NCBI GenBank assembly: GCA_012959785.1
Contig: DUCM01000014.1
Span: 62,001 to 126,000, forward strand
Length of the DNA stretch: 64,000 bases
Direction: 5' to 3'
Source: Planctomycetota bacterium
GTDB lineage: Bacteria > Planctomycetota > UBA1135 > GCA-002686595
The position numbers and the translations under genes are program-made. A model generated the notes under the pieces. It made no database searches, was not told the origin of the DNA, and saw only the letters and a list, made by a program, of their open reading frames with translations. Shown piece by piece: positions 8,863 through 16,991 of this stretch. Position 1 is the stretch's first letter. Each line of letters opens with the position of its first letter.

Positions 8863-9222
8863 CTATCGACCTCCTTGAATGGCGCTGCGCATAAGTTCCA
8901 TGCGGCCGGCGAGGATTGTGGAGTAGAGCTCGTACTGCAGACGGTTTTGCATGAGGCCGGTCATCTCGAGCTCCATGTTCACATTGTTCCCGTCGGCGCT
9001 CTTGGGCGTTAGAATGTCATCGAGCACTACGGGCTCGACTGACAGGAGGTCCGGTGTCTCGGAGCGGAATTCAGCGGCCAGAATGTCTTCAAATTCCACC
9101 GTCTGGCGTGTGTAGCCCGGCGTGTTCTGGTTGACCAGGTTTCCAGTCAGGACCTGATTGCGCCGCACAGCAGCGGACATCAGGTTGACCAAAAGTTGGT
9201 CTCTTGAGTTGTTGATGTTCAT
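8863..9222 (-). CDS. flgB: FlgB proximal rod protein
   Basis: FlgB is the most proximal rod subunit. The 119-residue product contains the N-terminal flagellar rod signature (RNQVLTGNLVNQNTPGYTRQ) and the C-terminal helix region QYELYSTILAGRMELMRSAI. It follows the NtrC-like regulator gene by 10 bases, so the regulator and the first structural genes are on one transcript. Confidence 0.94.
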   Translation of the reverse strand: MNINNSRDQLLVNLMSAAVRRNQVLTGNLVNQNTPGYTRQTVEFEDILAAEFRSETPDLLSVEPVVLDDILTPKSADGNNVNMELEMTGLMQNRLQYELYSTILAGRMELMRSAIQGGR

Positions 9223-9232
9223 TGGTGACTCC

Positions 9233-10639
9233 TCAGGCGACGAGGCCAGCGCTCTTCCAGATTTTCAGTTTGTTGCTCAGCGTGCGGGCCGTTAGCCCAA
9301 GCCGGCGGGCGGCCTCGGTCTTGTTCCCGCCCGTACAGGCGAGGGTGGCCAAGATCGCCATGCGTTCAATGTCTGCCATCTGCAAGTTGGCCAGCCGGTC
9401 GCCAAGCTCCTGCTCTTCGTCGAAATCTCCATCGAGTTCGCCCTCAGGAGTCGTGGTGGTTGCGGTGAAAGACTTGGGTCCAAACGAGAGGTCCGAGCAT
9501 TTGACCGTGTCGCCCTGCAATAGAATCACAGCTCGTTGAATGACATTTTCGAGCTCGCGCACATTGCCGGGCCAGCGCCAACTCATCAGTTGTTGCTGTG
9601 CGGAAGCGTCGAGCTTGGGTGTTGCTAGACCATTGCGTTGGGCGTAAAGTGCGAGGAAGTGCTCGGCCAGAGGCATGACGTCCTCGGTTCGGTCGCGCAG
9701 GGGCGGCATGTGGATCGGCAGAACATGCAGGCGGTAGTAGAGGTCCTCGCGAAAACTGCCCTTGGCGATTTCTTCGGGCAGGTCTCGGTTTGTCGTGGCG
9801 ATCACACGCACATCGACGCGAAGCGTGGAGTTGCCGCCCACTCGTTCAAACTCCTCTTCTTCGAGTACGCGCAAGAGCTTGGCCTGCAGGGCGGGTGAGA
9901 TCTCACCCAACTCGTCGAGCAGGAGCGAACCGCCGTCTGCCAGTTCAAAACGACCAGGACGAGTGCGGTGAGCGCCGGTGAAGGCCCCCCGCTCATGGCC
10001 AAAGAGTTCGGACTCCAGAAGGTTTTCTGAGAGCGCAGCGCAGTTGACCCGAATAAAGGGCCCGCCAGCTCGCGGCGAATTTTGGTGAATGTACTGAGCC
10101 ACGCGCTCCTTGCCGGTTCCGCTTTCACCTGTGATGAGCACGGTGCCATTGGAGTTTGCGATGCGCCCAGACGAACGCAAGAGCTCTAGTGTTAGGGGAC
10201 TCTTGGCGATGAACATGGGTGCTTCCCGGCCCACCAGTTCCGAGCGCAGGTATTCGTTTTCCAGCTCGAGGCGTTGAGTGTGACCGATGCGCCGAAAGAC
10301 GAGTTCGATGGTGTCGGGCGAGACGGGCTTGAGCAGAAAATCCTCGGCGCCGAGGCGTAGTGCTTCCACTGCGGCTTCGACGGAGCCGTGTGCGGTCACT
10401 ATCACCGTCGGCAAACCAGGGAACTCTTGCTGCAAGGCCTCAATCAACTGCACGCCATCCATGTCGGGCATGCGCAGGTCGGTGAGCACCAGGTCCGGTT
10501 GGATCTTGCGCACACATTCGAGAGCTTCGGAAGCGCTGGAAACACCTTGCGGCTGGTAGCCGAGAGAAGAAACGGCTTCGATCAAGAACTCCCGCGAAAG
10601 CGGGTCATCATCGACAATTAGGATGCGTTGAATCGACAT
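9233..10639 (-). CDS. NtrC-type sigma-54 flagellar response regulator (FlbD/FleR-like)
   Basis: This is a sigma-54 enhancer-binding protein, probably controlling flagellar promoters. From ATG at 10639 it has 468 residues: a receiver domain with acidic pair in ILIVDDD and phosphoacceptor Asp54; an AAA+ domain with Walker A GESGTGKE, the sigma-54 loop GAFTGA and Walker B LLLDELGE; and a Fis-type helix-turn-helix (NKTEAARRLGLTARTLSNKL). An upstream in-frame extension to 11008 overlaps the kinase gene by several hundred bases and is not credible. It follows its probable cognate kinase (22-base overlap) and leads into flgB. Confidence 0.93.
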   Translation of the reverse strand: MSIQRILIVDDDPLSREFLIEAVSSLGYQPQGVSSASEALECVRKIQPDLVLTDLRMPDMDGVQLIEALQQEFPGLPTVIVTAHGSVEAAVEALRLGAEDFLLKPVSPDTIELVFRRIGHTQRLELENEYLRSELVGREAPMFIAKSPLTLELLRSSGRIANSNGTVLITGESGTGKERVAQYIHQNSPRAGGPFIRVNCAALSENLLESELFGHERGAFTGAHRTRPGRFELADGGSLLLDELGEISPALQAKLLRVLEEEEFERVGGNSTLRVDVRVIATTNRDLPEEIAKGSFREDLYYRLHVLPIHMPPLRDRTEDVMPLAEHFLALYAQRNGLATPKLDASAQQQLMSWRWPGNVRELENVIQRAVILLQGDTVKCSDLSFGPKSFTATTTTPEGELDGDFDEEQELGDRLANLQMADIERMAILATLACTGGNKTEAARRLGLTARTLSNKLKIWKSAGLVA

Positions 10640-11832
10640 GATCGTGTGGTCAGCGGACTTCTGGTAGAGGGGATCGAGAACTGGAACGAGGCTCCGCCGA
10701 GGGGCGATGCATCGCACGAAATGTGAAGGGCTCCGCCGTGCAGTGCAGCGATAGAGTGCACCAGGGAGAGGCCCAAACCCGTGCCTGAGGCGCGAGTCGT
10801 GAAGAACGGGTCGGCCAGGCGCGAAGCGAGGCTTACGGGCACGCCAGGGCCTGCGTCTTGCACTTCGAAGGTGTGTGATCCGTCGGATTGGGCGGCTACG
10901 ATGTGGAGCGCACCGCCTTGCGGCTGAACCTCCATGGCATTCGAAATCAGGTTGCGCAGAGCTTGGCGTAGCTTTATGTGGTCGCAGCGCAGAGCTCCAG
11001 CTGAACAATCCTGCGTGAATTGCCAGTCTCTTGGGTCGCGCTGTCCGGGTGTGCGTTGCAACGCGGCGGCCAAGGCCCCGTCCACAATGTCCTGGGCTTC
11101 AATGGTCTCGAGCCTCAGTTTTTCCGGTTGCGAGAACGAGAGCAGGCTAGAGATGATCGCTTCGATTTCCACCACTCCGCTCAAGATCAGCGAGGACCAG
11201 CGATGATCGCGAGTGTCGGGCTGCATGGATTTCTTGAAGAGTTCCGCGAAACCCTTGACGGCGTTCAGGGGGTTTCTAATCTCGTGGGCGATGCCGGCGG
11301 CCATATTTCCCAGGGCGGCCATCTTGTCCATTTGGCGCACGCGCTCCTCAAGCTGCACCATCTCGGTCTGGTCATCGAAAATCTCGACACGACCAGCCTG
11401 GTCGTCATCCGTGTTGACGATTTTGGCGCTACGGCGCGTCAGAATCCGGGTTTGCCCGTCGGCCGAGGAGAGGCTGAAGGGCTCTCCGGGCTCTTCGGGG
11501 CCGGGCAGACAATCCTGAGCAGCCATTCCCACGAGCTCACCTTTCCCGGTCGCTAAAATGTGGGCCAGGGTTTCATTAACCCGCAGCACCGTTCCCTCCG
11601 CGTCTAGAACGGCAACACCTACCGGCAGGGCCTGCAAGATTGCTTCGACCTCGGCAACCTGGTTTTCCAGGTCGGTATTGGCGCGGCAGAGCTCTTGCTC
11701 CATGCGCGTGGCGTGGCCACGCAACTTTTCATAGCTCTCAAGCAAGTCGCCAGAGATGTTGGCCAGGGAACCCATCATCTGCTCGAGATCCGAGTTCGAA
11801 GGAGCCTGGGAGGAGGGCTGGTCAACGCTCAC
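10618..11832 (-). CDS. NtrB/FleS-like soluble histidine kinase
   Basis: This kinase probably phosphorylates the adjacent NtrC-type regulator. The 404-residue protein has no membrane segment, a coiled coil at about 30-65, a PAS domain at about 65-170 (LQALPVGVAVLDAEGTVLRV), an intact H-box GIAHEIRNPLNAVKGFAELF and a HATPase with N-box NLISNAMEVQP, G1 DAGPGVP and G2 TGLGLSLV. The cytosolic PAS organisation matches FleS/NtrB kinases that sense flagellar assembly state rather than external ligands. Confidence 0.92.
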   Translation of the reverse strand: MSVDQPSSQAPSNSDLEQMMGSLANISGDLLESYEKLRGHATRMEQELCRANTDLENQVAEVEAILQALPVGVAVLDAEGTVLRVNETLAHILATGKGELVGMAAQDCLPGPEEPGEPFSLSSADGQTRILTRRSAKIVNTDDDQAGRVEIFDDQTEMVQLEERVRQMDKMAALGNMAAGIAHEIRNPLNAVKGFAELFKKSMQPDTRDHRWSSLILSGVVEIEAIISSLLSFSQPEKLRLETIEAQDIVDGALAAALQRTPGQRDPRDWQFTQDCSAGALRCDHIKLRQALRNLISNAMEVQPQGGALHIVAAQSDGSHTFEVQDAGPGVPVSLASRLADPFFTTRASGTGLGLSLVHSIAALHGGALHISCDASPLGGASFQFSIPSTRSPLTTRSCRFNAS

Positions 11833-12629
11833 TCCGCGCCTCCCTGGGTCGTACGCACATCCTTGATCTTGCGATCAAAGTCCACTAGCCACTGCAAAAA
11901 TTCGGCGTCGCGCCGGGCGCGGTCTACTTGAGTTGCCGAGGATTGGGCGTTGTTCAAGACCGCGTTGTAAGCGGTCAGAGCTTCGCGGGTGTTTCCTTGG
12001 CGCTCAAAGCAACGGCCCATCCAGTAATCCGCAGCCGGACTACCAACGCGCGTGCGCAGGAGGGTCAATGCCTCTCCGTATCGGCCGGCCCGATAGTAGG
12101 CGCGGCCCTGAAGTACGGCATCGACGGTAAAGCCAGGCTCTTCGAAGACCAGGCGGTCATCGGTGCTGCGCTTTACCTGAGTCGCAGTGCCGGGCACGGG
12201 AGGCCAGATAGCCCCCAAATCGTTGCGAGCTTCTTCGCTGAGCCCCGTTGTTGGCGCTTTGATGGCGTCTGCGTTGATGCTGGAGAGGTTGGCTGTGGGG
12301 TCTTCGCGCAGGTGGGGCAAAAGGGGTGATGCGTCGATGCGTTCGACCTGTGCTCCAAGTTTGCCAATCTCATGACGCAACTGGTCGAGCAGCTCATCGC
12401 GCTCGCGCTCGGCACCCAAAGGTGCCTCGGTGGCGGCCATGGCTAGCCGGACAGCCGCGTAGTCCCTGACCGCAAGTTTTTCCTCAATGGCCGAGAGCTG
12501 CTCGAGGCCTTGCTCGGTGGCCAGTATCGATTTCTCGATAGCGCGGACACCCGTCAACTCTTGTTTGATTGAGGGAAGAATCAGCGCTCCGGCGAGGCCG
12601 AAGTTGATCAAGTTGGTGAATTTGAGCAT
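11829..12629 (-). CDS. membrane-anchored coiled-coil/TPR protein of unknown function
   Basis: I do not recognise a named family. The 266-residue product has a hydrophobic N-terminus (about residues 8-22, INFGLAGALILPSI), a charged coiled coil at about 35-100, a Pro-rich linker, and a C-terminal TPR-like unit at about 165-250 (GRAYYRAGRYGEALTLLRTR, then YWMGRCFERQGNTREALTAY). Its start overlaps the stop of the preceding gene by one base and its stop overlaps the kinase start by 4, so it is tightly co-expressed with the flagellar regulators. The TPR suggests a protein-protein scaffold. Confidence 0.8.
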   Translation of the reverse strand: MLKFTNLINFGLAGALILPSIKQELTGVRAIEKSILATEQGLEQLSAIEEKLAVRDYAAVRLAMAATEAPLGAERERDELLDQLRHEIGKLGAQVERIDASPLLPHLREDPTANLSSINADAIKAPTTGLSEEARNDLGAIWPPVPGTATQVKRSTDDRLVFEEPGFTVDAVLQGRAYYRAGRYGEALTLLRTRVGSPAADYWMGRCFERQGNTREALTAYNAVLNNAQSSATQVDRARRDAEFLQWLVDFDRKIKDVRTTQGGAE

Positions 12630-14098
12630 CAGAGTTTTCCTCCATAGGCTTCTGCGGCTTCTTCAAAGCGCGCGTGTCGTTCGAGGATTTCTGCTGCCAG
12701 CAAGTAGACTCTTGAGCGGTTTTCGACGGACTCCAGAGAGAGTGCGAGATTGCGCAGAAATTCGATGCTGGCGTCCGCGCTCTCTTGTTGTTCCAGGAGC
12801 GGCGCATAGGCCATGCCGTAGCGCATGCGCTCGGCTGTGCTGAGGGTCCAAATCTCTTGCTGGAGGGCGCGGAAGACCCTCAGGGCTTGGTCGCTTGATC
12901 CTGATGCAAGCAATTGTTCGCCCCGGTCTAGGCGGATCGAAGGTGTGCTGTTTTCGAAGGATTTGGCGTCGAGGCCCAAGCGCGAGCGCGCCTCGGCGCT
13001 GTAGGGTTCGATCACATCCCCAAGGCCCTCTTTATCTGCGTGCTTCTGCAGGAACAGAACGGCCAACTCTTCACCTTCCACCGAGAGCGCGAGCTGAGCC
13101 GCGCGGGCCAGCGCCTTGCGCTTGGTTGTGATGGGCTGTGTTCGGCTAAAGTGCAGCCATGCGAGAGAGCCTTCGATGGGCTCTCCGGCCAACACCAGGC
13201 CTCGCGCTCGCAGGTCCATACCTTCGAATTCGCTGATGATGCCCTGGCCCAAATTCAAGGCTCTGTCCAAGAAGCGCAAGCCCCGTTCGTGTTGACCCAA
13301 GTCGAGCAGGGCACGGGCCATCAAGAGCCAGCGCTGGGCGCGGTCGTTGTCGTCAACAGGGGGAATGACCTGTTCCAGCCCTTGCAACATGAAACGCGCG
13401 CGGCGAGGCTCGCCGCGCATCAAGATGCAGCGCGCCAACTCTCGTCGCGCCTCGGCCAGAATCGGCACGAACCTCTGCGCCGTGCTTTCGTCGAGCTCGA
13501 CATTGGCGACCACAGCAAAGTGTGGCAATGCCTGGGTCCAGAGCTCCAGTTCAACAAGCAGTCTGCCCACTGCCATGTGTGACTCCTGCGCGGAATCGTC
13601 ATCGGGAAAGTCCTCGATCAAGAGCTCGTAGTGACGCACAGCCTTCTGCAACTGGCCGCCGTCGAGGGCCAACTCCGCCAGGTCCTGGCGGGCACGGACG
13701 GCTCCCGGTCCGGTGGGGAAGCGGCGTAGGGCCGCCAGGTAGCGCACCTCGGCAGCGTTGCGAGCGGCCTCTCCATCAGGGAAGGGGGGCAACTCGCCGC
13801 GCACATCAATGCTTTGGAGGGAAACCGTCGCAGTCAATCCAGCCGACCCCAGGATGTATTGCACTGCTTGGTTCAGGGGTCGGCCATTGAGGTGGATATC
13901 CACCCGCGGTGATTGGTCGACATCCTCGAAGCCAGTGACTTGGCGGTCGGCCTTGCGTCCCAACTGGGCCATCAAGAGGTGGGCTTGGACATCCCTGGCC
14001 TGAACATTGCAAAGGGCCTCACCATCCTCTTGCCAAACGGAGATCGTGATGGAGGATTGAGCTAGAGGGAAGAGGGCTAATAGGCTGAGGGCAATCAT
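12629..14098 (-). CDS. secreted STN-like plus TPR-repeat protein
   Basis: No named flagellar family fits. The 489-residue protein begins with a signal peptide (MIALSLLALFPLAQSS). An about 80-residue domain follows that resembles the short N-terminal domain of secretins and TonB receptors (QARDVQAHLLMAQLGRKAD, then VDIHLNGRPLNQAVQYILGS). The remainder, from about residue 108, is TPR-like helices (ARQDLAELALDGGQLQKAVR onward). This layout implies a periplasmic scaffold that could dock on an outer-membrane ring. It is embedded between two other unnamed genes with 1- and 4-base overlaps. Confidence 0.78.
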   Translation of the reverse strand: MIALSLLALFPLAQSSITISVWQEDGEALCNVQARDVQAHLLMAQLGRKADRQVTGFEDVDQSPRVDIHLNGRPLNQAVQYILGSAGLTATVSLQSIDVRGELPPFPDGEAARNAAEVRYLAALRRFPTGPGAVRARQDLAELALDGGQLQKAVRHYELLIEDFPDDDSAQESHMAVGRLLVELELWTQALPHFAVVANVELDESTAQRFVPILAEARRELARCILMRGEPRRARFMLQGLEQVIPPVDDNDRAQRWLLMARALLDLGQHERGLRFLDRALNLGQGIISEFEGMDLRARGLVLAGEPIEGSLAWLHFSRTQPITTKRKALARAAQLALSVEGEELAVLFLQKHADKEGLGDVIEPYSAEARSRLGLDAKSFENSTPSIRLDRGEQLLASGSSDQALRVFRALQQEIWTLSTAERMRYGMAYAPLLEQQESADASIEFLRNLALSLESVENRSRVYLLAAEILERHARFEEAAEAYGGKL

Positions 14099-15072
14099 CG
14101 TGCTTTTTCCTCCAGGTGTCGGGCTTCCAGGAGGAAGCTGCGGGCGACGAGTAGTTCCATGCTCTGCAAGGCGACCTCGCGTTCGCTTTGGGGGATGGAC
14201 CCGGCCAGAGCCAGATCGCGAAATAGCATGCGCCGCGCACCAACAAAGTCGGCAGCATCGAGCAGGGACTGTGCCGCCATCAAGGTCACTTCGGAGCGCG
14301 TCTTGGGTTGCGCCGGAGAAACCACTCGCGCCATTCCGCTGCCCGGGAAGGCGCCCGTGCCTGCCGCGCCAGCGAGGCTCATCTCCTTGATTCGGGCTTC
14401 GAGTTGATCGATGCGTTGCTGTTGTGCGTTGCTTTGGCTGCGACCAGCCTGTGAGTTTGCAGCGACATCGCTGCGCAGGCCATCAACGGAGTTGCTGAAG
14501 CTCGAAGTGAAGTTCCCGAAAAGGGCCAGGGAGCCGAGCATGAACACGATCAGCACGCCCACCAGAGCCCATTGGACTGCAGGTGTGGCGCCAAGGCCGA
14601 GGCGCGCGGCGGCTCGGGATCCATCAGGTGCCTGCGCGAAGGGCGTTTGGGCTGGGTGGGCTTGGGGCGCCTGGGGGGATCGACGGGCTGCTTGTTCTTG
14701 TTGCTCGCGGCGCAGTTGATCTTGATGGTGATCTTGGACCATCTCGCCCAGGTCATCATCCAGGAGATCGTTGACCGCTTGCGTGGCGTTCTCGATGTCG
14801 CCTTCCAGGCCGGCGGCATGCGGGTCTTGTTCCGGAGCGTTACCTTCCAGGGCTGGAAAACCAAAGAGGTCAAGATCGAGATCGGGATCGATGCCGGTGT
14901 AACCACCGCGGGTCACTGGCAGCGGCTCTGGCTCTGGCTCTGGCGCGGCAGTCGGCTGTGCTTTTGCAGGCGAGGCCGCTTCCAGGGCGGGGAAGTCGAA
15001 GAGGTCCTCGTCCAGCCCCGGAGCATCAGTGGCGGCCTTTAGATCGCCGGAGGAAAAATCATCCATGGACAT
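14095..15072 (-). CDS. single-pass membrane protein with duplicated DLFxFPALE motif
   Basis: No family is recognised. The 325-residue product has an acidic, proline-rich, probably cytosolic N-terminal half that carries the same short motif twice: DEDLFDFPALE at residues 21-31 and DLDLFGFPALE at 66-76. A third acidic helix (NDLLDDDLGEMVQ) follows. One membrane helix lies at about 166-187 (AVQWALVGVLIVFMLGSLAL). Beyond it are a coiled coil (about 205-235) and a TPR-like helical end (LLDAADFVGARRMLFRDLAL). The duplicated motif in disordered sequence looks like a docking peptide for an unknown cytosolic partner. Confidence 0.8.
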   Translation of the reverse strand: MSMDDFSSGDLKAATDAPGLDEDLFDFPALEAASPAKAQPTAAPEPEPEPLPVTRGGYTGIDPDLDLDLFGFPALEGNAPEQDPHAAGLEGDIENATQAVNDLLDDDLGEMVQDHHQDQLRREQQEQAARRSPQAPQAHPAQTPFAQAPDGSRAAARLGLGATPAVQWALVGVLIVFMLGSLALFGNFTSSFSNSVDGLRSDVAANSQAGRSQSNAQQQRIDQLEARIKEMSLAGAAGTGAFPGSGMARVVSPAQPKTRSEVTLMAAQSLLDAADFVGARRMLFRDLALAGSIPQSEREVALQSMELLVARSFLLEARHLEEKAR

Positions 15073-15078
15073 TTAGCG

Positions 15079-16026
15079 TCAACTCCGCAAGGCCTGGGCT
15101 GCGATTCGGGAGGGATCAGGGCCACACAACAGGCGTCCGATGACGACTGCCTGGGCGGGCGAGACCTGGAAGATGCTCTCGACTCCATCGACTTCCAGGG
15201 TCCGCAGCAGTTGCTCGGACGTGTCCGGTGTAAAGAAGTCCAGCTCGGAGAGATCGATGTTGTCGTCCGTGTCGTAGTCGACGAGGCAGGCGCCAAAACG
15301 CAGGATGATGGTGGCTCCTTGCCCCACGCAACTCTCGAGCTCAATGCGCTCCGCCAGAGCAGCGGCGCGGGCTAGGCCGTTGTGGCGCGTGCTGGCGAGG
15401 TGCTCACCGGCGACTTTCGCGCTGTCGAAACCGATTCCGTCATCGTGTACGCGCACCACCATTTCTCGTTCGTCCACGGTGGCGTCGATCCATATTTCGC
15501 CCATGCGGCAGGGGTAGGCGTGCTCCACAGAATTTTGAATGAGTTCGGCCACAGCGGTAGCCATGCGTGCGCGGCAGGTTGGCCCTACGCGCTGACGCAA
15601 GGCGAAGGCCAAGAGGTCCCGGGGCGCGATCTGTTGGCTCTCGCGGTTTGCGGTGTAGCTCGCATGGAAGTGTGCTTCTCTCACTGCGCCGGCCTGTTCC
15701 ACAGCTTGAACAAGTTCCTTCAAGCGGAACGGTTTGGCGAGGAACTCTGCGGCTCCCTTGTGAAAGGCCTCGCGGCAGCCTTCCAGGGTCGGATCCGAGG
15801 CGATGAACACGGTGTGGGGTTGGCCGCCTTGCAGTCGGTACTCGCTCAGGAGATCCAGGCCGTCAGGGCCGCACAGTTGCCATTCGGCGACCAACACCTC
15901 GGGCAAGGGGTGGACCAGGGCTTGTTCTGCCGAGTTCACGATCACCACCGCATGGCCCCTCGTTTGGAGGGCGCTGGCCATGGCTTCGGCGATCACGAGT
16001 TCGCTTTCGACAATCAGGATGTCCAT
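15079..16026 (-). CDS. pseudo-receiver fused to an RsbW-type HATPase
   Basis: From ATG at 16026 the protein has 315 residues. Residues 1-115 are a receiver fold, but the phosphoacceptor Asp is replaced by Glu48 (EVLVAEWQLCGPDGLDLL) and the acidic pair is ESE, while Lys98 (FLAKPF) is kept. Residues about 130-245 are an anti-sigma-kinase/HATPase domain with N-box AELIQNSVEHAY and G1 box HDDGIGF. About 70 residues of unknown fold follow. Glu at the acceptor site suggests a permanently on-like or non-phosphorylated state. An ATG at 16050 is also in frame but overlaps the upstream gene by 23 bases. Confidence 0.8.
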   Translation of the reverse strand: MDILIVESELVIAEAMASALQTRGHAVVIVNSAEQALVHPLPEVLVAEWQLCGPDGLDLLSEYRLQGGQPHTVFIASDPTLEGCREAFHKGAAEFLAKPFRLKELVQAVEQAGAVREAHFHASYTANRESQQIAPRDLLAFALRQRVGPTCRARMATAVAELIQNSVEHAYPCRMGEIWIDATVDEREMVVRVHDDGIGFDSAKVAGEHLASTRHNGLARAAALAERIELESCVGQGATIILRFGACLVDYDTDDNIDLSELDFFTPDTSEQLLRTLEVDGVESIFQVSPAQAVVIGRLLCGPDPSRIAAQALRS

Positions 16027-16027
16027 G

Positions 16028-16720
16028 CTAGCAGCCCCCTTCGGTGTCACGAGGGAGGCGCACTACGATGCGCGTGGATGCCGAGGGCAGGAGGGTCGTT
16101 TCGAGACTGCCGCCCATGCGCGTGATTTCGCGCTCCACAAGGGCCAGGATCAGGTGTTCGTCGTCTGGCGCGAGGGTGCGTTTGGCCTCATCTTCGAAAG
16201 TGTCCAGATTTCCGCGTGGCTGCACGAGCAGGGTGATCTTGAGCCACTCGGCCTGGGCGGAGGCGTGCAGCACGGCTTCGTCGCCCACATCCACTGCGAC
16301 GGACAAGAGTTGAGCCAAGCTGCGCGTAAAGAGAGGGCCATCAACCCGGGTCTGCGCCTGGCCGTCTTCGCAGGCGACGCGAATGACTGCGGCGACGGGG
16401 GCGTCGAGCAATCCATGGGAGCAGCGCGTGAGTTCCTCGAGAGTGCAGGTCAGGTTGTGCAGCGGAAGCGGCACGGCGTAGTCCACCAGGGCTTGGATGC
16501 TGCGGCCGAGGCGTACGATTTGATCCACAGCACCGTTCAGCACTGTCTCGCGAGGGTCCTGGTTCTCGAAGTCTTTGGCGAGGGATTCCATCGAGGCGCG
16601 TAAGACGGCCAGGGGCGTGGCGACGTCGCGACGAATCGTCGCGCGCATGTCGATCGGAGATGCAGAGCCGGTGCCACTTCCCTGGGGGACAGCTTCCGTA
16701 TTGTGGATGTAGGGGTGCAT
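16028..16720 (-). CDS. degenerate histidine kinase-like protein
   Basis: The protein of about 230 residues looks like a histidine kinase core that has lost its catalytic residues. The H-box equivalent reads IRRDVATPLAVLRASMESL, so the phosphoacceptor His is Arg. The HATPase-like second half lacks a recognisable N-box and G boxes but keeps a terminal G2-like strand region (REITRMGGSLETTLLPSAST). I prefer ATG at 16720; a TTG at 16786 extends the frame through a hairpin. It is first in the long minus-strand operon. A role as an inactive scaffold or inhibitor of the neighbouring kinase is inference. Confidence 0.7.
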   Translation of the reverse strand: MHPYIHNTEAVPQGSGTGSASPIDMRATIRRDVATPLAVLRASMESLAKDFENQDPRETVLNGAVDQIVRLGRSIQALVDYAVPLPLHNLTCTLEELTRCSHGLLDAPVAAVIRVACEDGQAQTRVDGPLFTRSLAQLLSVAVDVGDEAVLHASAQAEWLKITLLVQPRGNLDTFEDEAKRTLAPDDEHLILALVEREITRMGGSLETTLLPSASTRIVVRLPRDTEGGC

Positions 16721-16745
16721 GGCGAGGTTTGGCTTCTCCTTCTGG

Positions 16746-16767
16746 GCCACCGACAAAACCCGGTGGC
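16746..16767 (-). promoter_or_regulatory. leader hairpin before the long flagellar operon
   Basis: GCCACCG at 16746-16752 pairs with CGGTGGC at 16761-16767, leaving an 8-base loop. It sits 26 bases before the preferred ATG of the first operon gene and could affect translation or act as an attenuator. Only the symmetry is seen; the role is a guess. Confidence 0.3.
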
Positions 16768-16896
16768 AGCCAAGCCTTTCGGCCAACTCGTTCGATTCCC
16801 CTTAGCTCGCGCTGCCCAGATAGGGCACTTTTTTCCGACTCCCGGGTTCGGGGCATCGTGAGGGCGCGATTTTTTCCAATTCGGGACGCCCGGGGG

Positions 16897-16915
16897 GTGT
16901 CGATATTTTCAACAC
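16897..16915. promoter_or_regulatory. imperfect palindrome, candidate activator or repressor site
   Basis: The minus strand reads GTGTTGAAAATATCGACAC, an imperfect palindrome that matches the perfect palindrome before the fliO sigma-54 promoter at 14 of 18 positions (shared core GTGTTGAA....TC.ACA). It lies in the 270-base gap before the long minus-strand flagellar operon. This suggests one of the two NtrC-type regulators binds both sites. Confidence 0.4.
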
Positions 16916-16991
16916 CAGACACCGTCTGGCCAGAATAGTGGAAGGAAAGGTCGCCCATTTCTTGGGACGGCCTGGCCTCCACCCATACGGT

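Noticed and set aside
16780-16800. GTTCGATTCCCC, similar to a tRNA T-loop
   Set aside because: The flanking bases do not pair into a T-arm and no cloverleaf can be drawn.
16813-16834. TGCCC-AGATA-GGGCA followed by six T on the plus strand
   Set aside because: Looks like a terminator, but no plus-strand gene ends near it; it may be chance or stop an unseen transcript.
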